This document shows positions 32,314 to 39,751 of a stretch of DNA of 64,000 nucleotides, one piece after another. Position 1 is the first letter of the stretch, and the number at the start of each line of letters is the position of its first letter. Position numbers and translations under genes: made by a program. The DNA is from Flavobacteriales bacterium (GTDB lineage: Bacteria; Bacteroidota; Bacteroidia; Flavobacteriales_F; PHOS-HE28), in contig JADJXF010000014.1 of assembly GCA_016715995.1 (NCBI GenBank), forward strand, positions 62,001-126,000, given 5' to 3'. The notes beneath the pieces are model-generated. The model did not search any database and was not told the origin of the DNA. It worked only from the letters and a program-made list of their open reading frames with translations.

Positions 32314-32897
32314 GCAGAAGGTTGTTTGCGAAGCGCCATCCACGCCCGAAATAAACGCCCGAAGCCTGAACCGATCATTAAGCCATAGAGTCCTCCCACG
32401 ATCACATCACCCGGATAATGCACGCCGAGGTACACACGACTGTATGCGATGAGCGTCGCCCATGCGAGAAGCGCAGCCACCGCCCAGCGCGGCCTGCGAT
32501 CCAGCACCGTAATCATGAAGAGCGCGATGGCGAAGTGGTTGCTGGCATGCGACGACACGAAGCCGAATTGTCCGCCGCAGCCATCGGGCACCAGATGCAC
32601 CAGGCCCGAGAGCGAAGGCTCGTGGCAAGGCCGAAGACGCTCTACGGTTTCCTTGAAGAGCACCACGGAACCCTTGTCGCTGAAGAGGATCATGAGTGCG
32701 ATCACCGGCAGGGACAAGAGCAACGCCCTGTCGCCATGGCGCTTCAGGATCGCCCACAGGAAGAAACCATAGAGCGGGAACCAGAGCACCATGCTGCTGG
32801 CGGCGCTCATCGCATGATCAGCCCATGGAGCGTGCAGGCCGTTGATCGCCAGGAAGGCCTCGCGGTCGATCGCATCGAGGCGCTCCCAGAAGCTCAT
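32310..32897 (-). CDS. PAP2-family membrane phosphatase
   Basis: The 195-residue integral membrane protein has the three PAP2 motifs: KETVERLRP (82-90), SSHASNH (115-121), and SRVYLGVHYPGD (153-164), with the His/Asp charge relay intact. The motif-2 Pro-Ser-Gly-His is replaced by SSHA, a variation seen in this branch. Enzymes of this type dephosphorylate lipids such as undecaprenyl diphosphate or phosphatidate at the outer face of the inner membrane. It starts at ATG 32897, overlapping the obg stop (ATGA), and ends overlapping crcB. The substrate is inferred from family knowledge only. Confidence 0.9.
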   Translation of the reverse strand: MSFWERLDAIDREAFLAINGLHAPWADHAMSAASSMVLWFPLYGFFLWAILKRHGDRALLLSLPVIALMILFSDKGSVVLFKETVERLRPCHEPSLSGLVHLVPDGCGGQFGFVSSHASNHFAIALFMITVLDRRPRWAVAALLAWATLIAYSRVYLGVHYPGDVIVGGLYGLMIGSGFGRLFRAWMALRKQPSA

Positions 32898-33915
32898 GCG
32901 CTCCACTCAGGGAAATGGGGCCGTTTCTCCACCGGCCGGTGCAGCAGCTTCCAGAGCTTATCCTTCAGCTCATCGAGGCCCAGGCGCGCCACGCTGCTGA
33001 TGAGCACGCTGTCCACGCCCTTGGGCAGCTCCTGCCGAAGCTGCTCCATCATCACCGCATCGAGCATGTCGCATTTGGTGATGGCGAGCAGGCGGTCTTT
33101 ATCGAGCAGCTCGGGCGAGTACTCCTTCAGTTCGTTGAGCAGTACCTCGAAATCGTGCTTGATGTCGGTGCTGTCTGCAGGGATGAGGAAGAGCAGCACG
33201 CTGTTGCGCTCGATGTGGCGGAGGAAGCGCAAGCCGAGGCCCTTGCCCTCATGCGCGCCCTCGATGATGCCGGGATGTCGGCCATCACGAAGCTCTGGTG
33301 GTCGCGGTAGGGCACGATGCCCAGGTTGGGCGTGAGCGTGGTGAAGGCGTAATCGGCGATCTTGGGTTTGGCGGCGGTGATCACACTGAGCAGCGTGCTC
33401 TTGCCCGCGTTGGGGAACCCTACGAGGCCCACATCCGCCAGCACCTTCAGCTCCAGCTTGAACCACTGCTGTTGGCCGGGCTCACCGGGCTGCGCGAAGC
33501 GAGGGGTCTGATACGTGGCGCTGTGGAAATGCTGGTTGCCGAGACCGCCCCGGCCGCCTTGCAGTAGCACCACCTCCTGCCCGTGCTCCGTGATGTCGAA
33601 GAGGATCTCGTCCGACCCATCGTCCTTGGCCACTGTGCCGAGCGGCACATCGATGTACGCGTCCTTGCCGGCGCGGCCGCTGCTCTGGTTGCCGCTGCCC
33701 ACCTCGCCATCGCTGGCGATGACGTGCTTGGTGTAGCGCAGGTGCAGCAGCGTCCAGAGCTGGCTGTTGCCGCGCAGGATCACGTTGCCGCCGCGTCCCC
33801 CGTCGCCGCCATCGGGACCGCCCTTTGGCATGTACTTCTCCCGCCGCAGGTGCGCGCTGCCCGCCCCGCCCTTGCCGGAGCGCGCCTCGATGCGGATGTG
33901 GTCGATGAAGTTCAT
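32894..33915 (-). CDS. obg: GTPase Obg, interrupted by a one-base frameshift
   Basis: Frame one from ATG 33915 gives the Gly-rich Obg domain (GGAGSAHLRREKYMPKGGP, residues 17-34) and GTPase motif G1 GFPNAGKS (166-173), then loses frame after MADIP (residue 215). Frame two resumes GIIEGAHEGKGLGLRFLRHI and continues through TKCD (the NKxD-type base-recognition motif) to a TGA at 32894. The break lies in the G3 motif DxPG. One C is missing on the plus strand near 33270. Repaired, the protein would be 340 residues. Obg assists 50S ribosome maturation and is essential in most bacteria, so a sequencing or assembly error is as likely as a real mutation. It is in the conserved hpt-adk-obg order. Confidence 0.85.
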
Positions 33916-33928
33916 GTCCTGTTCTTGG

Positions 33929-34001
33929 GTGGTTGAGGGTTGGATGTTGCAGGTTGGGGGTTGAACCTGACCATAAAGGACATCTAACAACCCTCAACCA
34001 C
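33929..34001. repeat. Dispersed GGTTGAGGGTTG-type inverted-repeat element (copy 1)
   Basis: GTGGTTGAGGGTTG (33929-33942) and CAACCCTCAACCAC (33988-34001) are perfect 14-base arms around a 45-base spacer. Further CAACCTTCAACCC units follow up to 34024. The 3' end runs into adk, whose stop codon lies in the repeat. Related elements are at 38274-38392, 39670-39746 and 52035-52112. Confidence 0.7.
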
Positions 34002-34018
34002 GGTTCAACCTTCAACCC

Positions 34019-34591
34019 TCAACCCACCGCTTGAATCAATCGTGAAGTGATCTCGTCGATGCTTCCCACGCCATCAATCGCCTTGTACTTGCCCTGCGCG
34101 CTGAAATAATCCTTCAGGGGTGCGGTCTTCGCCATGTACTCGCCGATGCGGTTGCGGATGACGGCTTCGTCCTTGTCGTCGCTGCGGCCGCTGGTGGCGC
34201 CACGGCTGAGGAGGCGTTTCACGAGTTCCTCCTCGGGCACTTCCAGCGCGAGCATGGCCGTGATGGGCTCTTCCTTCACATCGAGCATGGCATCGAGCGC
34301 TTCGGCCTGCGCCCGGGTGCGCGGGAAGCCATCGAAGATGAAGCCCTTGGCATCGAGGTGGGCCTCCATCTTGTTGCGGATCATGCCGATGACGATGTGG
34401 TCGGCCACGAGCTCTCCGCGGTCCATCAATTCCTTGGCCTGCGTACCGAGCTCGCTCTCCGCTTTGATCTCCGCGCGCAGCAGATCGCCGGTGCTGAGGT
34501 GGACCAGATGGTAGCGCTTGATGAGGAATGCGCTCTGCGTGCCCTTGCCGGCGCCTGGGGGGCCAAAGAGAACGATGTTCAGTTTACTCAT
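34019..34591 (-). CDS. adk: Adenylate kinase
   Basis: The 190-residue enzyme has the P-loop GPPGAGKGT (10-18), the NMP-binding segment VHLSTGDLLRAEI, the FDGFPRTRAQAEAL motif and the LID-type RLLSRGATSGRSDDKDEAVIRNRI. It interconverts ATP, AMP and ADP. It is a short-LID form without zinc Cys residues. ATG 34591 gives the standard start MSKLNIVLFGPPG; the much longer upstream frame is a shadow of hpt. It lies 38 bases after hpt and precedes obg across a repeat element, a common Bacteroidota order. Its stop codon falls inside the repeat. Confidence 0.95.
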   Translation of the reverse strand: MSKLNIVLFGPPGAGKGTQSAFLIKRYHLVHLSTGDLLRAEIKAESELGTQAKELMDRGELVADHIVIGMIRNKMEAHLDAKGFIFDGFPRTRAQAEALDAMLDVKEEPITAMLALEVPEEELVKRLLSRGATSGRSDDKDEAVIRNRIGEYMAKTAPLKDYFSAQGKYKAIDGVGSIDEITSRLIQAVG

Positions 34592-34629
34592 TGTATCTCG
34601 CTGATGCCTCGGCGAAGGCGGATGTGTTA

Positions 34630-35169
34630 TCAGTTCTCGATGATCTTGTAGATGCCCGGCAGGTTGCGGCCCAGGCCATCGTGATCCAGTCCGCTGCCCA
34701 CCACGAAGGCGTTGGGGATGCGCACGGCCACATGATCGATGGCGATGTCCTGCTTGTAGGCATCGGGCTTGAAGAGCAGGGCGGCGATGCTCACACTGGC
34801 CGGGTGGTGCTCGTTGAGCGCATCCAGGATGTGGCGGATGGTGTTGCCAGTGTCGACGATGTCCTCCAGCACCACCACATGGCGGCCCTCGATGCGCTCG
34901 CTCAGGCCGATGAGTTCGCTGACCTTTCCGGTGCTGCGTGTGCCGTGGTAGCTGGCCACCTTCACGAAGGTGATCTCGCACTCGATGTCGAGGCGCTTCA
35001 CCAGCTCGGCGGCGAAGAAGAATGCCCCGTTGAGCACGCCAATGAAGAGCGGCCGCTTGCCTGCGTACTTCGCCTTCAGGGCGGATGCCACCGCATCGAT
35101 GGCGGCGCCCACTTCGCTCTCGGAGATGAAGGGCTCGAAATCCTTGTCGTGCAGCCGCACCTTTTGCAT
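34630..35169 (-). CDS. hpt: Hypoxanthine phosphoribosyltransferase
   Basis: The 179-residue type I phosphoribosyltransferase has the PRPP-binding motif VVVLEDIVDTGNT (98-110), the FIGVLNGAFFFAAELVKRL loop and a C-terminal VVGSGLDHDGLGRNLPGIY hood. It salvages hypoxanthine and guanine to IMP and GMP. ATG 35169 gives the normal N-terminus MQKVRLHDKDFEPFI. A TACCTTCG -7 box (35199-35206, minus) lies about 30 bases upstream, so this is the likely first gene of the hpt-adk-obg-PAP2-crcB-pafA run. Confidence 0.95.
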   Translation of the reverse strand: MQKVRLHDKDFEPFISESEVGAAIDAVASALKAKYAGKRPLFIGVLNGAFFFAAELVKRLDIECEITFVKVASYHGTRSTGKVSELIGLSERIEGRHVVVLEDIVDTGNTIRHILDALNEHHPASVSIAALLFKPDAYKQDIAIDHVAVRIPNAFVVGSGLDHDGLGRNLPGIYKIIEN

Positions 35170-35198
35170 GTGTCTCAACCCCATACAAGCGGGGGCGG

Positions 35199-35206
35199 CG
35201 AAGGTA
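35199..35206 (-). promoter_or_regulatory. -7 box of the hpt operon
   Basis: Minus-strand TACCTTCG, 29 bases before the hpt start codon, with the same sequence as the -7 boxes of ruvC, the flavin reductase gene and the T9SS adhesin. Confidence 0.5.
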
Positions 35207-35254
35207 GGGATCGAGGCGGGGGCCGCCAGTTGATCCATCTTCATGCTGGACAGC

Positions 35255-35262
35255 TACTTTCG
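35255..35262 (+). promoter_or_regulatory. -7 box five bases before the barrel gene
   Basis: TACTTTCG ends five bases before ATG 35268, another candidate for a leaderless or near-leaderless transcript. Confidence 0.45.
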
Positions 35263-35267
35263 GCACG

Positions 35268-36098
35268 ATGCGTCTCCTCCTCCTCGTCTCGTCCTTGACA
35301 TTCTCAACCATCGCCTTCGCAGGCGGCGATCCGCTCACGGTTGGCGCGCGCTTCGCGGGCATGGGCGGCGGCGGCCTCACGCTGGCGGACCTATGGAGCG
35401 TGCGCTTGAACCCAGCGGGCCTCGCAGGACTGGAAGCACCCGTGGCAGGTCTCTTCTACCAGCGGCATTTCCTCAGCGAGGATCTTGCGCATCAAGGACT
35501 GGCCGTTGCCTTGCCCATCGGAAAGGGCTGCTTCGGCGTGGGCGCCGATCGATTCGGCTACGACCTGTACAACGAAACACGCGCGAGCCTCGCTTATGCC
35601 ATGCGCTTCGGTGATGGGCTGCGCGCTGCCGTGCAGATGAACTACCTCGGCGTGCGGCTTGGTGACAATTACGGTAGCACGAGCACCTTCGCCGCCGAGC
35701 TGGGCGTGCAGGCCAGGCTCACCGAAGAACTGTGGATCGGCGCGCACCTGTACAACCCCACGCGCGCCAAACTGGGCGCCACCACCGAGAGTGCCGTAAC
35801 GCTGGATGAGCGTGTGCCCACCGTGCTGCGCGCGGGCATGGGCTGGCTGGTGAGCAAAAAGCTCACGATGACCGGCGAGGTGGAGAAGGACATCGACCGG
35901 CCCGAGCGGTTCCGTTTCGGGGTGGATTACAACCCGAGCAAGGCGCTCTTCTTGCGCACGGGCATCAGCAGCGGGCCGGTGCAAGGCCATTTCGGCGCAG
36001 GCTTCCGCATCAACCAGCTCGACATCGACCTGGCAGTTGCGGTGCGCTCGCAGCTCGGTCCCACGCCCATGCTCAACCTGAATTACCGGTTCAAGTGA
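35268..36098 (+). CDS. PorV/PorQ-like outer-membrane beta-barrel protein
   Basis: The 276-residue protein has a signal peptide (cleaved near IAFAGG, residue about 18) and a series of amphipathic strands ending in an aromatic residue (LNLNYRF-K), as in outer-membrane barrels. The N-terminal DPLTVGARFAGMGGGGLTLADLWSVRLNPAGLAGL matches the start of PorV/PorQ family proteins, where the G-rich NPAGLA segment is typical. PorV is a T9SS component; PorQ-like paralogues are less clear. Here the barrel is coupled by a GTGA overlap to a second, larger barrel protein with a helix-hairpin-helix domain. A T9SS or DNA-uptake role is only a suggestion. Confidence 0.7.
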   Translation: MRLLLLVSSLTFSTIAFAGGDPLTVGARFAGMGGGGLTLADLWSVRLNPAGLAGLEAPVAGLFYQRHFLSEDLAHQGLAVALPIGKGCFGVGADRFGYDLYNETRASLAYAMRFGDGLRAAVQMNYLGVRLGDNYGSTSTFAAELGVQARLTEELWIGAHLYNPTRAKLGATTESAVTLDERVPTVLRAGMGWLVSKKLTMTGEVEKDIDRPERFRFGVDYNPSKALFLRTGISSGPVQGHFGAGFRINQLDIDLAVAVRSQLGPTPMLNLNYRFK

Positions 36099-38266
36099 GG
36101 CGCATCGCTTGCATGCTGATCGGTGCGATGCCGGCCCTTGCGGGCATGGCGCAGGTGGATGGCATATCGCGCGACGTGATCGAGCAGCGCATCGAAGCGG
36201 CGGCAGAACAGCTCGGCGATACGGACGTGGACCTCACCAACCTCTTCGAGCTCCTCACCGACCGCCTCAAGGATCCCATCGACCTGAACAGCGCCAGCGC
36301 ACAGGACCTCAGCGCCATCATGCTGCTCAACGACGCGCAGATCAGCAGTTTGATCCAGCACGTCAAGCGCAACGGCAAGCTGCTCAGCCTCTACGAGCTG
36401 CAGACCATCAACGGCTGGGACGCGAACACCATCAACCTGGTGCGCCCATTCGTCACCGTGCGCGAGCAGCAACTGGGTGCGCGGGCCTCGCTGAAGGAGA
36501 TCCTGAAGCAGGGAGGCCACGAGATCACCTTGCGCAGCACGATGAACGTGGAGTCGCGCCGAGGTTTCCTGGACCGTCCGAACTTCTTCGGCAAGGACTA
36601 CACCTACCCCAATGGGGAAGCGCTGCCCGATTTCGGTACCGACGCCGTGCGCGACTCACTGCGCGACAACAGCAAGGTTTACCTGGGCAGCCCATTCCGT
36701 GTGTACACGCGCTACCGCTTCCGCTACCGGCAGAACATCAGCGCGGGCTTCACCATGGAGAAGGACGAGGGTGAGGAGTTCTTCCGTGGATCGCAGTCGC
36801 AAGGCTTCGACTTCATGAGCGCGCACCTGTTCGTGCGTGAGATCGGCAGGCTGAAGGCCCTTGCCATCGGCGATTACAGCGCGCAGTTCGGGCAGGGCCT
36901 CACCTTCTGGAACGGGCTCGCATTCGCGGCGAAGAGCAGCTTCTCGCTGAACGTTAAGCGCAACGCCGTGGGCTTGGCGCCCTACACCAGTGTGAACGAG
37001 AACCTGTTCATGCGCGGCGGGGCCGCAACGGTCGCCGTTACACGCAACCTGGACCTCACGGGCTTCTATTCCTCCAAGCACATCGACGCCAACGTGACCG
37101 CTCAACCCACGGGGAGCGACACGCTGGACACCAACATCCAGGAAGTAATCTTCAGCAGCTTTTTGGAGGATGGTTTCCACCGCACCGCGAATGAGCTGCA
37201 GAAGAAGGGCGCAGTGAGCGAGCGCATCATCGGCGGGCACCTGCGCTACCGTCAGCGCAGCTGGAGCATAGGCGCCACCGCAGCCCGCGTAGAGTACGAT
37301 GCCGTGCTCCAGCGCAACACGCAGGTATACAACCAGTTCGATTTCCAAGGTCGCGAGAACACCACCATGGGCGTGGACTGGAACGTGCTCTACCGCAACC
37401 TCACCTGGTTCGGCGAGGCGGCACGCAGCGCGAACGGGGGCACGGCGATGAACACCGGGGTGCTGGTGGCGTTGGACAAGCGCGTGAGCATGAGCCTGCT
37501 CTTCCGCGATTACGCGCGGGATTACCATGGCCTGTACAGCGTGGCCTTCGCAGAAGGCACCAACCCGTGGAACGAACGCGGTGTGTTCACCGGCATCGAG
37601 ATCCGCCCGAACCGTCAATGGCAGGTCAATGCCTATGTGGACCGTTTCCGTTTCCCGTGGCTGCGCTACCTCACCGACGGGCCGAATAGCGGCTTCGACT
37701 GGCTGGCTCAGGTGAATTGGCGACCGAGCCGGACGGTGGAGCTATATGCGCGCGTCCGTCATCAGGACCGCGCCAAGAACACCGCCTTCGATGTGCAGGG
37801 CATCGACCCGCTGGTGCGCGCTGAACAGACCAACTACCGGTTGAACGCGAGTGCCAAGGTGAGCAGCAGCGTCACATTGCGCACACGCCTGGAGACCATC
37901 GACTACCAGCGCGGATCATCGCCCCTGACTCACGGCTTCCTGCTCTATCAGGATATCGTGCACCGCCCGCTGAAGAGCCCTGTGGAACTCACCGCGCGCT
38001 TCGCGGTATTCGAGACCGGGAGCTACGATGCGCGCATTTACGCCTTCGAGAACGACCTCATCGGCGTCTTCAGCATACCCTCCTACTATGGTCGCGGCAT
38101 GCGCTGGTACGGCATGGCGCGTTTCACCCCGTTGCGCCGCGTGGACGTGTGGATCCGCTATGGTGCTTGGATCTACCGCGATCAAACCGTGATCAGCAGC
38201 GGCCTGCAGGAGGTCAATGGCTATGTGCGCAGCGACCTGAAGGCGCAGGTGCGGGTGATGTTCTGA
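36095..38266 (+). CDS. Helix-hairpin-helix plus outer-membrane-barrel protein
   Basis: The 723-residue protein has a signal peptide (about 1-19), a helix-hairpin-helix segment (about 60-115: DPIDLNSASAQDLSAIMLLND and LSLYELQTINGWD), and then about 570 residues of alternating strands with many aromatic residues ending in ...VRVMF, typical of an outer-membrane barrel. The HhH part resembles ComEA-type DNA-binding domains but in a barrel context. A barrel facing a periplasmic HhH would suit DNA handling at the outer membrane; that is inference, as no function is established for this common Bacteroidota protein. GTG 36095 overlaps the stop of the preceding barrel gene (GTGA). Confidence 0.75.
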   Translation: MRRIACMLIGAMPALAGMAQVDGISRDVIEQRIEAAAEQLGDTDVDLTNLFELLTDRLKDPIDLNSASAQDLSAIMLLNDAQISSLIQHVKRNGKLLSLYELQTINGWDANTINLVRPFVTVREQQLGARASLKEILKQGGHEITLRSTMNVESRRGFLDRPNFFGKDYTYPNGEALPDFGTDAVRDSLRDNSKVYLGSPFRVYTRYRFRYRQNISAGFTMEKDEGEEFFRGSQSQGFDFMSAHLFVREIGRLKALAIGDYSAQFGQGLTFWNGLAFAAKSSFSLNVKRNAVGLAPYTSVNENLFMRGGAATVAVTRNLDLTGFYSSKHIDANVTAQPTGSDTLDTNIQEVIFSSFLEDGFHRTANELQKKGAVSERIIGGHLRYRQRSWSIGATAARVEYDAVLQRNTQVYNQFDFQGRENTTMGVDWNVLYRNLTWFGEAARSANGGTAMNTGVLVALDKRVSMSLLFRDYARDYHGLYSVAFAEGTNPWNERGVFTGIEIRPNRQWQVNAYVDRFRFPWLRYLTDGPNSGFDWLAQVNWRPSRTVELYARVRHQDRAKNTAFDVQGIDPLVRAEQTNYRLNASAKVSSSVTLRTRLETIDYQRGSSPLTHGFLLYQDIVHRPLKSPVELTARFAVFETGSYDARIYAFENDLIGVFSIPSYYGRGMRWYGMARFTPLRRVDVWIRYGAWIYRDQTVISSGLQEVNGYVRSDLKAQVRVMF

Positions 38267-38273
38267 TTGCTAA

Positions 38274-38392
38274 TTGGGAGTTGAAGGTTGAGGGCCTGCC
38301 TGCCGCAGGCAGGGTTGGGGGGTTGAAGGTTCGGCATTCTCCATTTTACATTCTCCTTCATCTGCGTTCGGTGGTTGAGGGTTCAAGAGGTT
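38274..38392. repeat. GGTTGAGGGTTG-type element (copy 2) with a CCTGCCTGC palindrome
   Basis: GTTGAAGGTTGAGG and later GTTGAAGG and GTTGAGGGTTC units flank a central part. At 38295-38313 lies CCTGCCTGC-C-GCAGGCAGG, a perfect 9-base-arm palindrome known from memory in many Bacteroidota genomes. It fills the gap after the helix-hairpin-helix gene and may act as a terminator. Confidence 0.6.
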
Positions 38393-38448
38393 TTTGAGAT
38401 GAGGTTCCCGTCAGGTCATGCAAAGCCATAAATCCTGAACCCGACCTC

Positions 38449-38456
38449 TTATTTCG
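38449..38456 (+). promoter_or_regulatory. -7-like box four bases before the 38461 gene
   Basis: TTATTTCG (close to TAnnTTTG) ends four bases before ATG 38461. Confidence 0.35.
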
Positions 38457-38460
38457 CGCC

Positions 38461-38850
38461 ATGGCCCTTCAGCACGTCAGGCTCACCGCCGAGCAGCCCA
38501 TCGCGCAGTTCGCGGGCACGAGCATGCCGCGGCTGGAGTTCCGGCAGGCCTTATTCCGCACGCCCCAAGGCGGCTGGCAGCAGCGACTATACCGTGCCGC
38601 GCTCGTGGTGACCACCATCGCCAATGGACCAGAGGAGCGCAAGCTGGTGGTTGACCATCAGGCCATGCGTTTCGCTCTGCTCTACAACAACACTTGGCCG
38701 GAGCCCGCCTTCCTCAACATCACCCGCTGGCCGTACAAGCCCGTCGAGCTACGCGAGGATGCGCCCGTGGTCTCCTGGATCGTGGAACTGCGCCTGCGCG
38801 AACTGCGCCTGCTGAAGGATGAATGCGTGGAGGTCGCCTTCATCGGCTGA
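38461..38850 (+). CDS. Hypothetical small protein
   Basis: The 129-residue soluble protein has no signal peptide. It has a mixed alpha/beta look (LYRAALVVTTIANGPEERKLVVDHQAMRFALLYNN) and ends in an Arg/Leu/Glu-rich strand (IVELRLRELRLLKDECVEVAFIG). I do not recognise it. It lies alone between a repeat element and the deiodinase-like gene, with a -7 box directly upstream. Codon usage is like its neighbours, so it is probably a resident gene. Its role is unknown. Confidence 0.55.
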   Translation: MALQHVRLTAEQPIAQFAGTSMPRLEFRQALFRTPQGGWQQRLYRAALVVTTIANGPEERKLVVDHQAMRFALLYNNTWPEPAFLNITRWPYKPVELREDAPVVSWIVELRLRELRLLKDECVEVAFIG

Positions 38851-38894
38851 ATGGCCGCGGGCACCAGAACGCCTGCCCTCTACATTTACCCACG

Positions 38895-39659
38895 ATGCGT
38901 GCTGCCTTCCTTGTGCTCCTCCTCGCTTCCGGCCTCGCTGGCCGGGCCCAGCTGAACAATTGGGACCCGCGCTGGTATGCCACGGATTCAGCCTTGGTCT
39001 TCCACGACGACCTTGACTACTATCTGAATGCCTACAGCACGGCGGAGATCAAGGCCATGCGCAAGCAGGTGAACATCTGGCGCATGAATTTCGACAAGCT
39101 GATGCGGCAGACGATCCGGGAGCTGCGCGCATACAGCGAAGGCCATGGCATGGAGCCGCGCACGCACGATTTCACGCTGCCCATCGCACAGCACGAAGGC
39201 ACATACAGCCTGAAGGCCAACCAGGGTAAGATCCGCGCGTTCATGTTCGGCAGCGTCAGCAATCCGCCGGCACGCGTGCAGATGGAACGCTGGAGCCGCC
39301 TGATGAAGAAGTACGAGAAGGAACCCGATGTCCAGCTCTTCGTCATCTACGGCCGTGAGCTTCATCCCGGCGACCGGAAGAAGTTCAAGCCCTATCCGCT
39401 TCCCAAGAGCGAGTATGAGAAGGCGGCCTACGCCAAGGAATTCGCGCAACTCGGCACGCTGCCCGTACTCATTGACGGCTTGGATGAGGCCGTGTACACC
39501 GCCTATGGCCGCGTGCCCAATGGGGCCTACCTCGTTGATGCCGATGGCAACCTCGTGTTCCGCGCCACCTGGGCCGATGCGCGTAAGCTGGAGCACATGA
39601 TCGATACGCTACTGAAATGGTATAAGGCTGGGCGGCCGAAGGGGTTTGAGGCGAAGTAG
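38895..39659 (+). CDS. Deiodinase-like thioredoxin-fold protein lacking the catalytic Cys/Sec
   Basis: The 254-residue protein has a signal peptide (about 1-18) and a thioredoxin-like domain (about 108-245). The stretch FMFGSVSNPPARVQMERWSRLMKKYEKEPDVQLFVIYGRELHPGD resembles the active-site region of iodothyronine-deiodinase/redoxin proteins, where a Cys or Sec precedes Pro-Pro. Here the pattern is GSVSNPPAR (119-127), with Asn at that place, so no redox residue is present. It ends PNGAYLVDADGNLVFRATWADARKLEHMID, the usual C-terminal half. It may be a binding or structural relative rather than an enzyme. ATG 38895 gives the signal peptide; the longer frame starts inside the preceding gene. 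Confidence 0.65.
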   Translation: MRAAFLVLLLASGLAGRAQLNNWDPRWYATDSALVFHDDLDYYLNAYSTAEIKAMRKQVNIWRMNFDKLMRQTIRELRAYSEGHGMEPRTHDFTLPIAQHEGTYSLKANQGKIRAFMFGSVSNPPARVQMERWSRLMKKYEKEPDVQLFVIYGRELHPGDRKKFKPYPLPKSEYEKAAYAKEFAQLGTLPVLIDGLDEAVYTAYGRVPNGAYLVDADGNLVFRATWADARKLEHMIDTLLKWYKAGRPKGFEAK

Positions 39660-39669
39660 CGGGATGGTT

Positions 39670-39746
39670 GAGGGGGTTGAGGGTTGTGCGGTTGTGCGTT
39701 GAACAACACTCAACCTGGTATCAACAACCAACCCTCAACCACCCAA
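39670..39746. repeat. GGTTGAGGGTTG-type inverted-repeat element (copy 3)
   Basis: GGTTGAGGGTTG (39675-39686) and CAACCCTCAACC (39729-39740) are 12-base perfect arms, with additional GTTGAG/CTCAAC units between. It lies between the convergent 38895 and MATE genes and could act as a bidirectional terminator. Confidence 0.6.
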
Positions 39747-39751
39747 TTGGA

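Noticed and set aside
32894..33990. Two separate genes in the obg region
   Set aside because: The two frames together give one complete Obg with no gap or repeated part, and the break falls inside a conserved motif.
38895..39659. Selenoprotein with in-frame TGA
   Set aside because: The position of the catalytic Sec/Cys is an ordinary Asn codon and the frame has no internal TGA.
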